Assembly (NCBI GenBank): GCA_041395525.1
Contig: JAWLAH010000005.1
Location: 83,815 to 147,814 of the forward strand
Source: CADEED01 sp020442965
GTDB lineage: Bacteria > Pseudomonadota > Gammaproteobacteria > Steroidobacterales > Steroidobacteraceae
Reading direction: 5' to 3'
Length of the DNA stretch: 64,000 bases
Both the position numbers and the translations under genes were made by a program. The notes beneath the pieces are model-generated. The model was not told the DNA's origin. It saw only the letters and a list, made by a program, of their open reading frames with translations, and made no database searches. Positions 33,790 through 42,986 of the stretch are shown piece by piece. Position 1 is the stretch's first letter. Each line of letters starts with the position of its first letter.

Positions 33790-34704
33790 CTATTTGGCGA
33801 ACTTCGCAACAATTTCGTTACTCGGTCCACGCGCTGGTATTCCAGGAACAAACGAAATTGAGCTGGAATGCAAAAAGTTGTCGTGCTTTCTTTGCGTAGC
33901 CCCAACGCTTGCCTTCGCGCGGACTGCCTTTCGCATCGCTCTCTTAAAACCCGAGGGCGCGTTTGGGGCCAAGAAAAAATGCACCTTGATCGGTAAAAGT
34001 TTCTCGGGCTTTTCCAGATTCGCTCTTGCATTGTTACACCATTCGTCAATTGAGCCTAGTGCTGCGCTCGCCTGGCGTTCAAGTAGGTCGGCAAACTCTC
34101 GCAGCCTAGATTCTGGGACGAAAGAATCAGTAACTATTCTGTGACAATAGAGCAACCTAAAGTCCCGAGTTTTCAGATTGTGCTCAATCGTAGACAAGGC
34201 CCCTAGGATTGTACTTAGTGCGGTTGCAATTCTTCGCTCTCTCGTACCTATCAGCATCCGTGTCAAGACCCGAATTCGATCCGGTTGAGCCGTTTCCACA
34301 ACTCCGCTGCGAATGATCTCGCGCCAAACCACGTCTACTGGCTCAGACGATCCAATCTTACTTAGGAGACGTTGAAGGGAGTGCTTACCGCGACACGTCA
34401 AAAGCCTGGGAAATCCCTTGAAATCCAAGAAATCAGCATCGAGATGCCAGCGTTGAATTATGCGACACAAGAGATCGTTCGGCACGATATCTACGCTTGC
34501 TACCTTACGTCGCGTTCGTAAATGATCTCGGGACTTGACTTCCGACTTCCACCTCTTGAGCAACAGAGCCGGATCTACTCCACATTCGACCGCTACCGCT
34601 AACAGCCTTTCGACTATTTTGTCTAACGATTCTCTCGGGCTGAGATCAGTGCCGTAAGCAGGTTCTCGAAAACCTGCCGGCTCGGGCTTGGTCTTAGTAT
34701 TCAC
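33790..34704 (-). CDS. DUF6502-like protein
   Basis: 304 residues, soluble. N-terminal half: SPRESLDKIVERLLAVAVECGVD, a basic helix-turn-helix-like stretch, then IIQRWHLDADFLDFKGFPRLL, GKHSLQRLLSKI and IIRSGVVETAQPDRIRVLTRM. This order (helix-turn-helix, W..D..F.D..G.P.pL, wing) is what I associate with DUF6502 proteins of gammaproteobacteria, whose role is unknown. The C-terminal part is helical and basic. Composition is less GC-rich than the neighbours, which suggests acquisition from elsewhere. It stands alone on its strand. Confidence 0.55.
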   Translation of the reverse strand: MNTKTKPEPAGFREPAYGTDLSPRESLDKIVERLLAVAVECGVDPALLLKRWKSEVKSRDHLRTRRKVASVDIVPNDLLCRIIQRWHLDADFLDFKGFPRLLTCRGKHSLQRLLSKIGSSEPVDVVWREIIRSGVVETAQPDRIRVLTRMLIGTRERRIATALSTILGALSTIEHNLKTRDFRLLYCHRIVTDSFVPESRLREFADLLERQASAALGSIDEWCNNARANLEKPEKLLPIKVHFFLAPNAPSGFKRAMRKAVRAKASVGATQRKHDNFLHSSSISFVPGIPARGPSNEIVAKFAK

Positions 34705-35077
34705 CTAATTACCCCTACGCCAACCAAGGATCAGTACTCTAGCGCACCGTCTCATCCCCCGGAAAGTACCAGAGAGCCTTTGAGTGTCCTTTACGGCGCT
34801 AGCTGTCTGAACCTAGGTACCACAATATTCAAATTGCCCGACTCGTTCGGGCTGACGAACTCAAGCCTTAACTTATTGCGCGATTTAGTCAAGCTCGTAT
34901 TCCTGCGCACTCTTGGAATTTCAAGGTGTTCTGCTGAGCGGCCACAACTCCACTAGCCAGCTGCCCGCCCATGAGCGGAAACTGGCGTGCTTATGGTAGA
35001 AGCCGTTGTGGCGAATCAGCGATTCAAACGACGGTTTACATCAGTGGCTTCAGTCCGACCGCAATAGGCATGAGCAA
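34705..35077. other. Intergenic region before oxoprolinase gene
   Basis: No gene found. It starts with the same moderate composition as the DUF6502-like gene. A small hairpin (CCCGA, loop CTCGT, TCGGG) lies near 34837-34851 without a T run. A TTG-started extension of the downstream gene to 35006 is possible but unsupported. Confidence 0.45.
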
Positions 35078-38000
35078 ATGCTAGAACGGTTTCATACTAA
35101 TGAAAAGCCCCCTTGTCCTACTCTCAACTTCTGGATCGACCGCGGCGGCACGTTCACGGACGTTGTCGCCCGGTTGCCGGGCGGGCGGGTTGTTACTTGC
35201 AAGCTGCTGTCTGAAGATCCTGAACGATATCGCGACGCTGCCGTAGCGGCGATCCGGCGGCTGACGGGTGTCGCTGCGGGTGCTCTGCCTGCCGCGGAGG
35301 TGCGGATCGGCACCACGGTTGCCACCAATGCGCTCCTGGAGCATAAGGGCGAGCCTACCTTGCTGGCGATCACGCGTGGCTTTGGCGATGCGCTCGCCAT
35401 CGGCTACCAGGAACGGCCGGAGTTGTTTGCAAGGTCGATTGGGAAGGCGGCGCCGCTCTATGCTTCTGTGCTCGAGATCGCCGAGCGCATCGCCGCGGAC
35501 GGCGAGGTGTTGGAGCCGCTGGATGCAGCGGCAGCGCGTACGGGGATGCAGGCGGCGTTCAAATCGGGGCTGCGTTCGGTCGCGATCGTGCTGATGCACG
35601 GCTACCGGTACACGGCGCATGAGGACCAGCTCGCAGCGCTGGCGCTTGAAGTGGGCTTTACGCAGATCTCGGTGAGCCATCGCGTCGGCGCACTGATCAA
35701 GCTGATCGGTCGGGGCGATACGACGGTGGTGGATGCCTATCTGTCACCGGTGCTGCATCGGTATGTGCGCGAGCTCACGAGCGAGCTGGGGCCGGATGCC
35801 CGGCCGCTGTTCATGCAATCGAATGGCGGTCTCATCGAAGGCACGGCGTTCATGGGCAAGGACGCCATTCTCTCGGGGCCCGCGGGTGGCATTGTGGGCT
35901 TGGCGCGCACGTCGGCGGACGCGGGCTTCGATCGTGTGATCGGCTTTGACATGGGCGGCACGTCGACGGATGTCTCGCACTACGCCGGTGCCTTTGAGCG
36001 CACTAACGAGTCGCGCGTCGCCAGGGCACGGATCCGCGCGCCGATGATGCGCATCGATACGGTGGCGGCTGGCGGCGGCTCGATCTGCCGCTTCGAGGGC
36101 GCGCGCTTTGTGGTGGGGCCGGAATCCGCGGGCGCCATCCCGGGGCCGGCCTGCTATCGGCGCGGCGGACCGTTGACGGTGACGGATTGCAATGTGCTCC
36201 TGGGCAAGATCCAGACGCGGTTCTTTCCCCAGTTGTTTGGGCCCGCGGGAGATCAGCCACTCGATGTGGCGGCGGCCGCGGCTCGCATGGACGATTTGTT
36301 AGCCGATTACGAGCGCACCACGGGTGAGCGACTCGACGCGCCGGGCGCAGCCGAGGGATTGGTGCAGATTGCGGTCGCCAACATGGCGAACGCCATCAAG
36401 CGCATTTCGGTGGCGCGCGGCCACGATGTCACACGCTACACGCTGGTGTGCTTTGGCGGCGCGGCGGGTCAGCATGCCTGCCTCGTGGCTGACGCGCTCG
36501 CAATGGATACCGTGATGATCCATCCGCTGGCGAGTGTGCTCTCGGCACTCGGCATGGGGTTGGCGGACCGGCGCGTATTGCGGGAGCGCTCGCTGGCGCT
36601 GGCACTGACCACTACCAACACGCGGGCGCTGACAGCAGCGGTTGCGGCGCTCGCTGATGATGCGCGCGTGCAGCTTGCGGCGCAGCACATCGGCGGCGCG
36701 GCCGTGACGACCGAGGCGCGTGCGTATCTGCGCTATCCCGGCACCGACAGCACCATCGACGTGGCGGTAGCGGCTATTGCCGACATGCAGCGCGATTTTC
36801 AGACACAGCATGTGGAGCGCTTTGGCTTTGCAACCGATGCCGAACTGATCGTCGAGATGATCCAGGTAGAGGCGATCGCCGCCTCGGGCGCCGACACGGA
36901 CCAGCTCATCGAGCTGCCGCCGGCGTCATCGCCGGCGGTCACCACGGTGGACATCTATATGCGTGGCGCCTGGCAGCGCACACCCGTGTTCGAACGCGCG
37001 GGGCTCGCGGCGGGTTTCACCACGACCGGGCCCGTGCTGATCGTCGATGCCGGCTCTACCACGGTGGTGGAACCGGGCTGGCGCGCGACAGTGGATCCGC
37101 GCGGCAATCTCATTCTCACGCGGCACGCGCCGCGCGAGGCAATGGTCGCCATCGGGACCGCCGCCGATCCGGTGCGGCTCGAGATCTTCAATGGCCTCTT
37201 CATGTCGATCGCCGAGGAGATGGGCGCAGCACTGCAGCACACGGCCTCCTCCGTGAATATCCGTGAGCGGCTGGATTTCTCCTGCGCGCTGTTCGACGCC
37301 ACCGGCAGTCTCGTCGCCAACGCGCCGCACATGCCGGTGCACCTGGGTTCGATGGGCGAGAGCATCCGCACGGTGATCGATCAGCGCGGCGCGGGGCGCG
37401 ACGGGCGCGGCATACGACGCGGCGACGTCTATGCCCTGAATGCGCCCTACCACGGCGGCACGCATCTGCCCGACATCACCGTCATCATGCCGGTATTCGC
37501 GCACGCGGCAAGGGCCAACAGCGCGAACGACACGCCCGACTACTTTGTGGCGGCACGCGGTCATCACGCCGATGTCGGCGGCACCACGCCGGGCTCCATG
37601 CCACCTGACAGCACCAGCGTCGACGAAGAAGGCGTGTTGTTAGACAACGTGCTGCTCGTGGATGCGGGCCGGTTCCGGGAACGCGAGCTGCACGCGTTGC
37701 TGACGGCCGGGCGCTGGCCGTCACGCAATCCTGCGCAGAATATCGCCGATCTGCGCGCCCAGATCGCCGCCTGCGCCAAGGGCGCCGCCGAGCTCACCCG
37801 CGTGACCGCCGAGTACGGCGCGGCTGTCGTCACGCATTACATGGGACACGTACAGGCGAACGCCGAGGAAGCCGTGCGCCGCTTGCTGACGCGACTCAGC
37901 GACGGCGAGTTTGCGTACGAGATGGACTGCGGCGCGGTGGTGCGCGTCGCGGTGCGCATCGATGCGGCGGCGCGCACTGCGGTGGTGGATTTCACCGGCA

Positions 38001-38728
38001 GCTCCGCGCAGCTCGCCGGGAATTTCAACGCGCCCTTGTCAGTGGTGCGTGCGGCGGTGTTGTATGTCGTGCGCACGCTGATCGACGACAGCATCCCGAT
38101 GAACGACGGTTGTCTTAGACCCATCCGGATTGTGGTGCCGGAGGGCTCGATGCTGAACCCGCGCTTTCCCGCCGCGGTGGTCGCGGGCAATGTGGAGACG
38201 AGCCAGGTGATCTGCGATGCACTGTTCGGCGCGCTCGGCGCGATGGCAGCGGCCCAGGGCACGATGAACAACTTCACCTTCGGCAACGAGCGCTACCAGT
38301 ACTACGAGACCATCGCCGGTGGCTCTGGCGCGGGGCCCGGCTTCGACGGCACCGACGTGGTGCAGACCCACATGACTAACAGCCGGCTCACCGACCCAGA
38401 GGTGCTCGAATCCCGCTTCCCGGTGCTGCTCGAGGAATTCTGCGTGCGCCGCGGATCGGGTGGCGCGGGCGCGTACCGCGGCGGCGACGGCGCCGTGCGA
38501 CGGCTGCGGTTCCTCGCAGCGATGAGCGCGAATATTCTGGCCAACCGGCGACGGGTACCGCCATTCGGTCTCGCGGGCGGCGCGGCGGGGGCGGCGGGTG
38601 TGAACCGCGTTGAACGCGCCGATGGCCGGGTAGAGGTATTAGGCGCGACCGCGGCCGTCGCAATGCAGCCCGGTGATGTGTTCGTGATCGCGACGCCGGG
38701 CGGTGGCGGCTACGGCGAGCCGCGCTGA
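35078..38728 (+). CDS. Fused hydantoinase/5-oxoprolinase (HyuA-HyuB)
   Basis: 1216 residues from the ATG at 35078; a TTG at 35006 would add 24 residues outside the conserved start (NFWIDRGGTFTDVVAR). Residues ~17-690 are the HyuA-type ATP-binding half (IGFDMGGTSTDVS, VAAGGGSICRF, PGPACYRRGGPLTVTDCNVLLG, VCFGGAAGQHACLVAD). Residues ~700-1216 are the HyuB half (GSMGESIRTVI, DVYALNAPYHGGTHLPDITVI, GHHADVGGTTPGSMP, GGSGAGPGFDGTDVVQTHMT). The fused arrangement and length fit ATP-dependent 5-oxoprolinase, which opens 5-oxoproline to glutamate; a hydantoin substrate is also possible. No neighbours share the pathway. Confidence 0.9.
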   Translation: MLERFHTNEKPPCPTLNFWIDRGGTFTDVVARLPGGRVVTCKLLSEDPERYRDAAVAAIRRLTGVAAGALPAAEVRIGTTVATNALLEHKGEPTLLAITRGFGDALAIGYQERPELFARSIGKAAPLYASVLEIAERIAADGEVLEPLDAAAARTGMQAAFKSGLRSVAIVLMHGYRYTAHEDQLAALALEVGFTQISVSHRVGALIKLIGRGDTTVVDAYLSPVLHRYVRELTSELGPDARPLFMQSNGGLIEGTAFMGKDAILSGPAGGIVGLARTSADAGFDRVIGFDMGGTSTDVSHYAGAFERTNESRVARARIRAPMMRIDTVAAGGGSICRFEGARFVVGPESAGAIPGPACYRRGGPLTVTDCNVLLGKIQTRFFPQLFGPAGDQPLDVAAAAARMDDLLADYERTTGERLDAPGAAEGLVQIAVANMANAIKRISVARGHDVTRYTLVCFGGAAGQHACLVADALAMDTVMIHPLASVLSALGMGLADRRVLRERSLALALTTTNTRALTAAVAALADDARVQLAAQHIGGAAVTTEARAYLRYPGTDSTIDVAVAAIADMQRDFQTQHVERFGFATDAELIVEMIQVEAIAASGADTDQLIELPPASSPAVTTVDIYMRGAWQRTPVFERAGLAAGFTTTGPVLIVDAGSTTVVEPGWRATVDPRGNLILTRHAPREAMVAIGTAADPVRLEIFNGLFMSIAEEMGAALQHTASSVNIRERLDFSCALFDATGSLVANAPHMPVHLGSMGESIRTVIDQRGAGRDGRGIRRGDVYALNAPYHGGTHLPDITVIMPVFAHAARANSANDTPDYFVAARGHHADVGGTTPGSMPPDSTSVDEEGVLLDNVLLVDAGRFRERELHALLTAGRWPSRNPAQNIADLRAQIAACAKGAAELTRVTAEYGAAVVTHYMGHVQANAEEAVRRLLTRLSDGEFAYEMDCGAVVRVAVRIDAAARTAVVDFTGSSAQLAGNFNAPLSVVRAAVLYVVRTLIDDSIPMNDGCLRPIRIVVPEGSMLNPRFPAAVVAGNVETSQVICDALFGALGAMAAAQGTMNNFTFGNERYQYYETIAGGSGAGPGFDGTDVVQTHMTNSRLTDPEVLESRFPVLLEEFCVRRGSGGAGAYRGGDGAVRRLRFLAAMSANILANRRRVPPFGLAGGAAGAAGVNRVERADGRVEVLGATAAVAMQPGDVFVIATPGGGGYGEPR

Positions 38729-38771
38729 GACTCGCGGCCACGCACACACTGAATCGGCCTGTCGGCGCGAA

Positions 38772-40616
38772 CTACTCCGTTGTGAAGTGCGCTGGCCGCT
38801 CGCCTCGCTCGCAGGCTCTGCGCAAGTGGTGCTCCGGCATGGACAGCAGGCGGGCAGAGTTGATCAACGCCATGTGCGTGAGCGCCTGCGGGAAATTGCC
38901 CAGCATCTCCTTCGCTTCCGGATCATATTCTTCCGATAGCAAACCGACATCGTTCGCCAGATTGAGCAGCCTTTCGAACAGGATCACCGCTTCTTCCCGG
39001 CGATCAGTCAGCGCATAGCTATCGACTAACCAGAACGTGCACGGCAGAAAGGCGCCTTCCCCGGGCGGCAATTTATCAACGTCCGAGGCCGTGGAGTAAC
39101 GCAAGACGAGGCCGTCCACCACTAACTCCTCCTCGATCGCACGGATCGTGCCCCGTACGCGTGCGTCATCCGGCGGCAGAAAACCCACCTCAGGGATCAG
39201 CAGCAAACTCGCGTCGAGCTCGGCGGCGCCATAATGCTGTACGAAGGCGTTGCGTTGCCGGTCAAAACCCCGCTGACAGACATCCGCATGAATCGCGGCG
39301 CGAACGGTGCGCCAGTGCTCGACGGGCCCTTCTCTGCCGTCTGCGCCTGCATCCTTGATGGCGCGATCGAACGCCACCCAAGCCATGATCTTGGAGTGTG
39401 TGAAGTGGCGTCGTGGCCCACGGATCTCCCAGATCCCTTCATCCGGATCCTGCCAGTGCTTTTCCAGATACCGCAACAATTCCACCTGAATGCTCCAGGC
39501 CGTCGCATCGGGTTCGAGGCCTGACCGGCGCGCCAGATGCAGCGTGTCCATGACTTCGCCGTAGACATCCAGCTGGAACTGGCGCGACGCGGCGTTGCCC
39601 ACTCGCACGGGTGCCGCTCCCTTGTAACCCGGCAGCCACGGCAGCTCGGTCTCCTCGAGCCGTCGCTGCCCGGCAAGTCCGTACATGATCTGCAGATCCT
39701 GCGGTGAGCCGGCCACGGCGCGCAGCAGCCACTCGCGCCACGCCACCGCTTCATCCCGATAGCCCGCTAACAACAGCGCGTTGAGCGTGAACGTGGCATC
39801 CCGTAACCAGCAGTAGCGATAATCCCAGTTGCGAACACCGCCTTGTCGCTCCGGCAGGGACGTCGTCGGCGCCGCCGCAATCCCCCCGGTTTCCGCCAGC
39901 GTCAATGCCTTGAGGGTGATCAGCGATCGCTGCACGGCCGCGCGATAGTGCCCGTCGAATTTGCTCTGTCCGCTCCACTTGCGCCAGGCTTGCCCGGTGT
40001 CCTGCAACGCCCGCGATGCATCAAGCGGCGGTCGACTGGCAGTGTGCGAGGGGCGATAACTCAGTACGAATTCATGGCGGCTGCCCGCTCGTACGTCGAA
40101 GGTCGCCCGCGATTTCATGTTTTCCCCATGAACCTCGACGGGTCCGGTCAGCTCGAGCGTGTCCGGCCCGGCCGTTGCGACCAGACGCCCATTGCCGTGC
40201 CGCACCCAGGGAACAATGGAACCGTAGTCAAATCGGATGACGATCTCCAGCGCCATCTCGACAGATCCACGCAGTCCCGCAACGATGCGCACGAGTTCCA
40301 GTCGATCGTCCGTCAATGGCATGAAGTCGATGACCCGCACCAGGCCCGATTGCGTCTCGAAATCCGTCTCCAGCACCAGCGTGTCGTCACGATAGCGCCG
40401 CTTGACGCTGGTCGTAGCGTGCGTGGGGGCAAGCAGCCAGCGGCCATTTTCAGGCGCGCCTAACAACGCAGCGAAGCACGCGCCACCGTCGAATTGCGGA
40501 ACGCACAACCAATCGATTGAACCATCACGCCCGACCAGTGCCGCTGTGCGGCAATCGCCAACCAGGGCGTAATCTGCGATAGCTAGCGGCATCCCCTGTC
40601 CGATTCTGCTGACCAA
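38772..40616 (-). CDS. Glycoside hydrolase family 15 protein
   Basis: 614 residues, no leader, so cytoplasmic. An N-terminal beta-sandwich starts IADYALVGDCRTAALVGRDG, SIDWLCVPQFDGGACFAALL, typical of bacterial and archaeal GH15 glucoamylase/trehalase-like enzymes. The (alpha/alpha)6 barrel shows RNWDYRYCWLRDATFTL with one acidic site and LLSEEYDPEAKEMLGNFPQALTH with the other catalytic Glu. These enzymes release glucose from alpha-glucans or split trehalose. It converges on the oxoprolinase gene; I see no other glycogen or trehalose genes. Confidence 0.9.
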   Translation of the reverse strand: MVSRIGQGMPLAIADYALVGDCRTAALVGRDGSIDWLCVPQFDGGACFAALLGAPENGRWLLAPTHATTSVKRRYRDDTLVLETDFETQSGLVRVIDFMPLTDDRLELVRIVAGLRGSVEMALEIVIRFDYGSIVPWVRHGNGRLVATAGPDTLELTGPVEVHGENMKSRATFDVRAGSRHEFVLSYRPSHTASRPPLDASRALQDTGQAWRKWSGQSKFDGHYRAAVQRSLITLKALTLAETGGIAAAPTTSLPERQGGVRNWDYRYCWLRDATFTLNALLLAGYRDEAVAWREWLLRAVAGSPQDLQIMYGLAGQRRLEETELPWLPGYKGAAPVRVGNAASRQFQLDVYGEVMDTLHLARRSGLEPDATAWSIQVELLRYLEKHWQDPDEGIWEIRGPRRHFTHSKIMAWVAFDRAIKDAGADGREGPVEHWRTVRAAIHADVCQRGFDRQRNAFVQHYGAAELDASLLLIPEVGFLPPDDARVRGTIRAIEEELVVDGLVLRYSTASDVDKLPPGEGAFLPCTFWLVDSYALTDRREEAVILFERLLNLANDVGLLSEEYDPEAKEMLGNFPQALTHMALINSARLLSMPEHHLRRACERGERPAHFTTE

Positions 40617-40671
40617 GGGAGCTTACCCTAGCAATCTCTCTGCTGTTGGGCTCAGGCTTTCGCGCTGACGC

Positions 40672-40893
40672 TCACTCGGCTGTATCAGATCGATTTCTGT
40701 GAGTCGGCATGTGCCACTCGATGGCGTCGACGAGCCGGCTTCCTTTCCAGCCCGCCGATACCAAGACTGTAAATTGAAATTGTTGAATCCGTCCAGCAAG
40801 CTGGTCTCGCTTGCCTCCAATTACGTCACGTTCGTCGTCGATCAGTTTTCCCCACCGTTCCTTGACGACACTTGAATCAATGAACGTCATCAT
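40672..40893 (-). pseudogene. csbD (YjbJ-like) gene relic
   Basis: The reading from 40893 contains VKERWGKLIDDERDVIGGKR followed by DQLAGRIQQ, which matches the core of CsbD/YjbJ stress proteins (VKEQWGKLTDDD...GKRDQLVGKIQ in E. coli YjbJ). The usual front (an NWxQFKG stretch) is missing. After GRIQQ the pattern is disturbed, although AGWKGSRLVDAIEWHM resembles the family's end. I read it as a truncated, decayed copy. It lies in an otherwise gene-poor stretch at the left edge of the scarred 40.6-47.6 kb zone. Confidence 0.55.
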
Positions 40894-41053
40894 GCCGACG
40901 ACGGCGAGCGCTCGGTATCAGCCAAGACGCAGCATGGTGTGAGCGTTCCTGCGAAGCGCTGTCAGCGCTTGTCCGACGTTGGCAAAAGCGCAATTCGGAG
41001 GCAAGCGGGTGACGCAATGCAATAGTGCGCAACGGCACCTCCTTCCGTTTGGA

Positions 41054-41359
41054 TCACTTGTTAGGGGATTTCCAGGCCTGTAGAGCCGATTGAGTCAGCC
41101 CGAGATAATGCTGCGTGACATCGCGCCCTTTATAGATCGATTTGCTGTCTTTGAGTATGGGCACCGAGTTATGAATGCTCTGTGCCAACTCTGTCAGGTA
41201 ACCACGCCCGTACTGCCTGTATTTCGAACATTCATCCTCGTGCAGCTCGATCATGAATGAATAGCCCAGGAAACTGTGACTGCAATTGGCGTCGAGAAAC
41301 AACTTCTCCTCGTGCTCGAAGAGAAACCAACTATGGGGCTCATGATCAATTACAAGCAT
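41054..41359 (-). CDS. Small conserved-looking hypothetical protein
   Basis: 101 residues, soluble, rich in aromatic and acidic residues (HEPHSWFLFEHEEKLFLDANC, SYSFMIELHEDE-like stretch, KDSKSIYKGRDVTQHYL). The codon and composition pattern looks like a real protein, less GC-rich than the neighbours. No motif or family recognised, though it has the feel of a compact single-domain protein. Its start overlaps the end of the LysR relic by 10 bases. Confidence 0.5.
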   Translation of the reverse strand: MLVIDHEPHSWFLFEHEEKLFLDANCSHSFLGYSFMIELHEDECSKYRQYGRGYLTELAQSIHNSVPILKDSKSIYKGRDVTQHYLGLTQSALQAWKSPNK

Positions 41360-41692
41360 CGCCAGATACCGCCCAGCGGGCCAATTGGTGGAACCTCAGA
41401 AGCCAACGCGGATGCAGTCCCCGTGGGACGCTGCTCTGGACGGAGCGTAAGCGCCATCACAGTTCTAAGGTGAGGCCGCATCAGGGCCGCAAGCCATTCG
41501 ATGAACGCATTGAGCCGGCGCGAGCGTTGCCTGCGGTGGGGGTAGATGAGCGACACCGGCATCGATGCAGCGCGGAACTCGGGCATGACCTCCACCAACT
41601 CGCCCCGGTCGAGCAGGTGCTGGACGTCGAAGTGCAGAACCTGAATCAATCCCATGTTCGACACGCAGCATGCTACGTAGCTTTCGGCGTTC
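41350..41692 (-). pseudogene. LysR regulator 3' fragment
   Basis: In the minus-strand frame ending at 41350 the sequence reads NAESYVACCVSNMGLIQV, VQHLLDRGELVEVMPEF, MPVSLIYPHRRQRSRRLNAFIEWLAAL, which is the C-terminal part of a LysR-type effector domain. No DNA-binding helix-turn-helix is present. It is joined at about 41692 to the end of a damaged SDR gene on the same strand (...GLTDIEDIAP before the join). It has no start of its own and cannot be a working regulator. Confidence 0.7.
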
Positions 41693-42259
41693 GGTGCGAT
41701 GTCCTCGATGTCGGTCAGGCCGGTTTTGGAATACTTGCTGCGCGGCGCCCGCCTTGTTGTAGGCAGTCGATTCGGCCGTCTCCTGGCCGTAGAAGAGCGG
41801 CGTGTAGGCGGCCAGCAGCGAGCTGACGATCGTCACGATGCTGCCCCGCTCTTCGAGCACGCGACCCGCTTGCTGAATGAAGAAGAACGCCGCCTTCGAG
41901 TTGGCCGCGAAGCTCTTTTCATAGTCAGCCTCAGTGACGTCAGCGATAGGCTTCTTGATGACCACGCCCGCGGTGTTGATCGCGATGTCCGCCTTGCCGA
42001 AGTGCTCGCGCGCTTGATCGAAACGCTTGACGTTGTTGGCCACCACCGACAGATCGCCCTGGAACAGGATGGCATCCGCCCCCAGCGCCTTCAGCTTGGC
42101 GACGGTCTTCTGCGCATCCGCCTTGGATGAATTGCTGTTGTAGTGAATGACAATGCCGCGTGCACCGGCCTGGACGAACTGGCTGGCGATCAACGCGCCC
42201 AGGTTCCTGCCGCCGCCGGCAATGACCGCCGTCTTGCCCTCGATGGAATGGTCCGTCAT
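41693..42259 (-). pseudogene. SDR gene with internal deletion and frameshift
   Basis: From the ATG at 42259: EGKTAVIAGGGRNLGALIA (glycine-rich NAD(P) motif), FGKADIAINTAGVVIKKP and SIVTIVSSLLAAYTP, a short-chain dehydrogenase. The expected YxxxK active-site helix is missing: AAYTP runs straight into LFYGQETAESTAYNKAG, a segment that normally comes some 40 residues later. A frameshift follows near 41740, after which another frame reads SKYSKTGLTDIEDIAP, the SDR tail. The remnant then fuses to a LysR fragment. Loss of the catalytic Tyr/Lys means no activity. Confidence 0.7.
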
Positions 42260-42394
42260 GTCGATCTCCCTGGAACGGCCGTTCGGAGATCCGAGCCTAG
42301 GCTGCGGCGAACGCGGGATCAACCATGCCTGGCTGGATAGACTATCCAGAAATTCATGCCAATCACACCGGGTGTTAGCTTGCCGGCGCCGCCG

Positions 42395-42877
42395 CTAATC
42401 AGCAATGGGCGGGATTCCTGTGGGAACCGCGCCCTCGTGGTGATGCACGATTTTCCATTGCTGGTTGATCCGGCGAAAGACGTCGGTGATTCGGACTCGA
42501 CCCTGCGCAGCGTTGGGGGGCCCGTATTTGTAGTCGAGGTAATAGCGGGCAATTGCGGTGTCGTCCCAGTTGCTAACAATCGGCTCGCTGATAACCAGCG
42601 TCAAAGGACCGCGCGCCTGCATTTGTTGCTGGTCCGCTGCATGGAATCTGTCACGCTCTGCCTTGCCCTGTATCAGCTGCGGTGTGAACACATCCCAGAC
42701 CGTTACATCGGGGTCCATGTAGCGGTCGATGCCCTCGGGCTCGTGTTCCTGAAACGACCCATACACGCCTGCAATGATCGCGCTGATCTCGCGTTTCACG
42801 TCAGCATCTTGCGCAACCGCCAATGAGCAACCCATCACCATCACTAAGGCGATCCCGGTCTTGACAACTTTGATCAT
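42395..42877 (-). CDS. Exported SnoaL/NTF2-like protein
   Basis: 160 residues with a signal peptide (about 1-22, ending AVAQ). The mature part has the NTF2-like cone pattern: a first helix (EISAIIAGVYGSF), DRYMDPDVTVWDVF, then strands ending VRITDVFRRINQQWKIVHHHEG. Such proteins serve as small enzymes or ligand binders, and the substrate is not visible here. It is divergent from ada across about 110 bases and seems intact despite the damaged genes around it. Confidence 0.75.
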   Translation of the reverse strand: MIKVVKTGIALVMVMGCSLAVAQDADVKREISAIIAGVYGSFQEHEPEGIDRYMDPDVTVWDVFTPQLIQGKAERDRFHAADQQQMQARGPLTLVISEPIVSNWDDTAIARYYLDYKYGPPNAAQGRVRITDVFRRINQQWKIVHHHEGAVPTGIPPIAD

Positions 42878-42986
42878 TGATGTGAGTCCAATATGCAGCC
42901 GGGTCGTCGAGCTGACGACCGCTGTCGACAGAATACACGCCTGATTTCAGGCGCAACCATGAGTTACCCGATGATAGTTTGTAGAC

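Noticed and set aside
40623..40820. Short minus-strand frame overlapping the csbD relic in another frame
   Set aside because: The csbD-like text is in the neighbouring frame; this one has no protein character.
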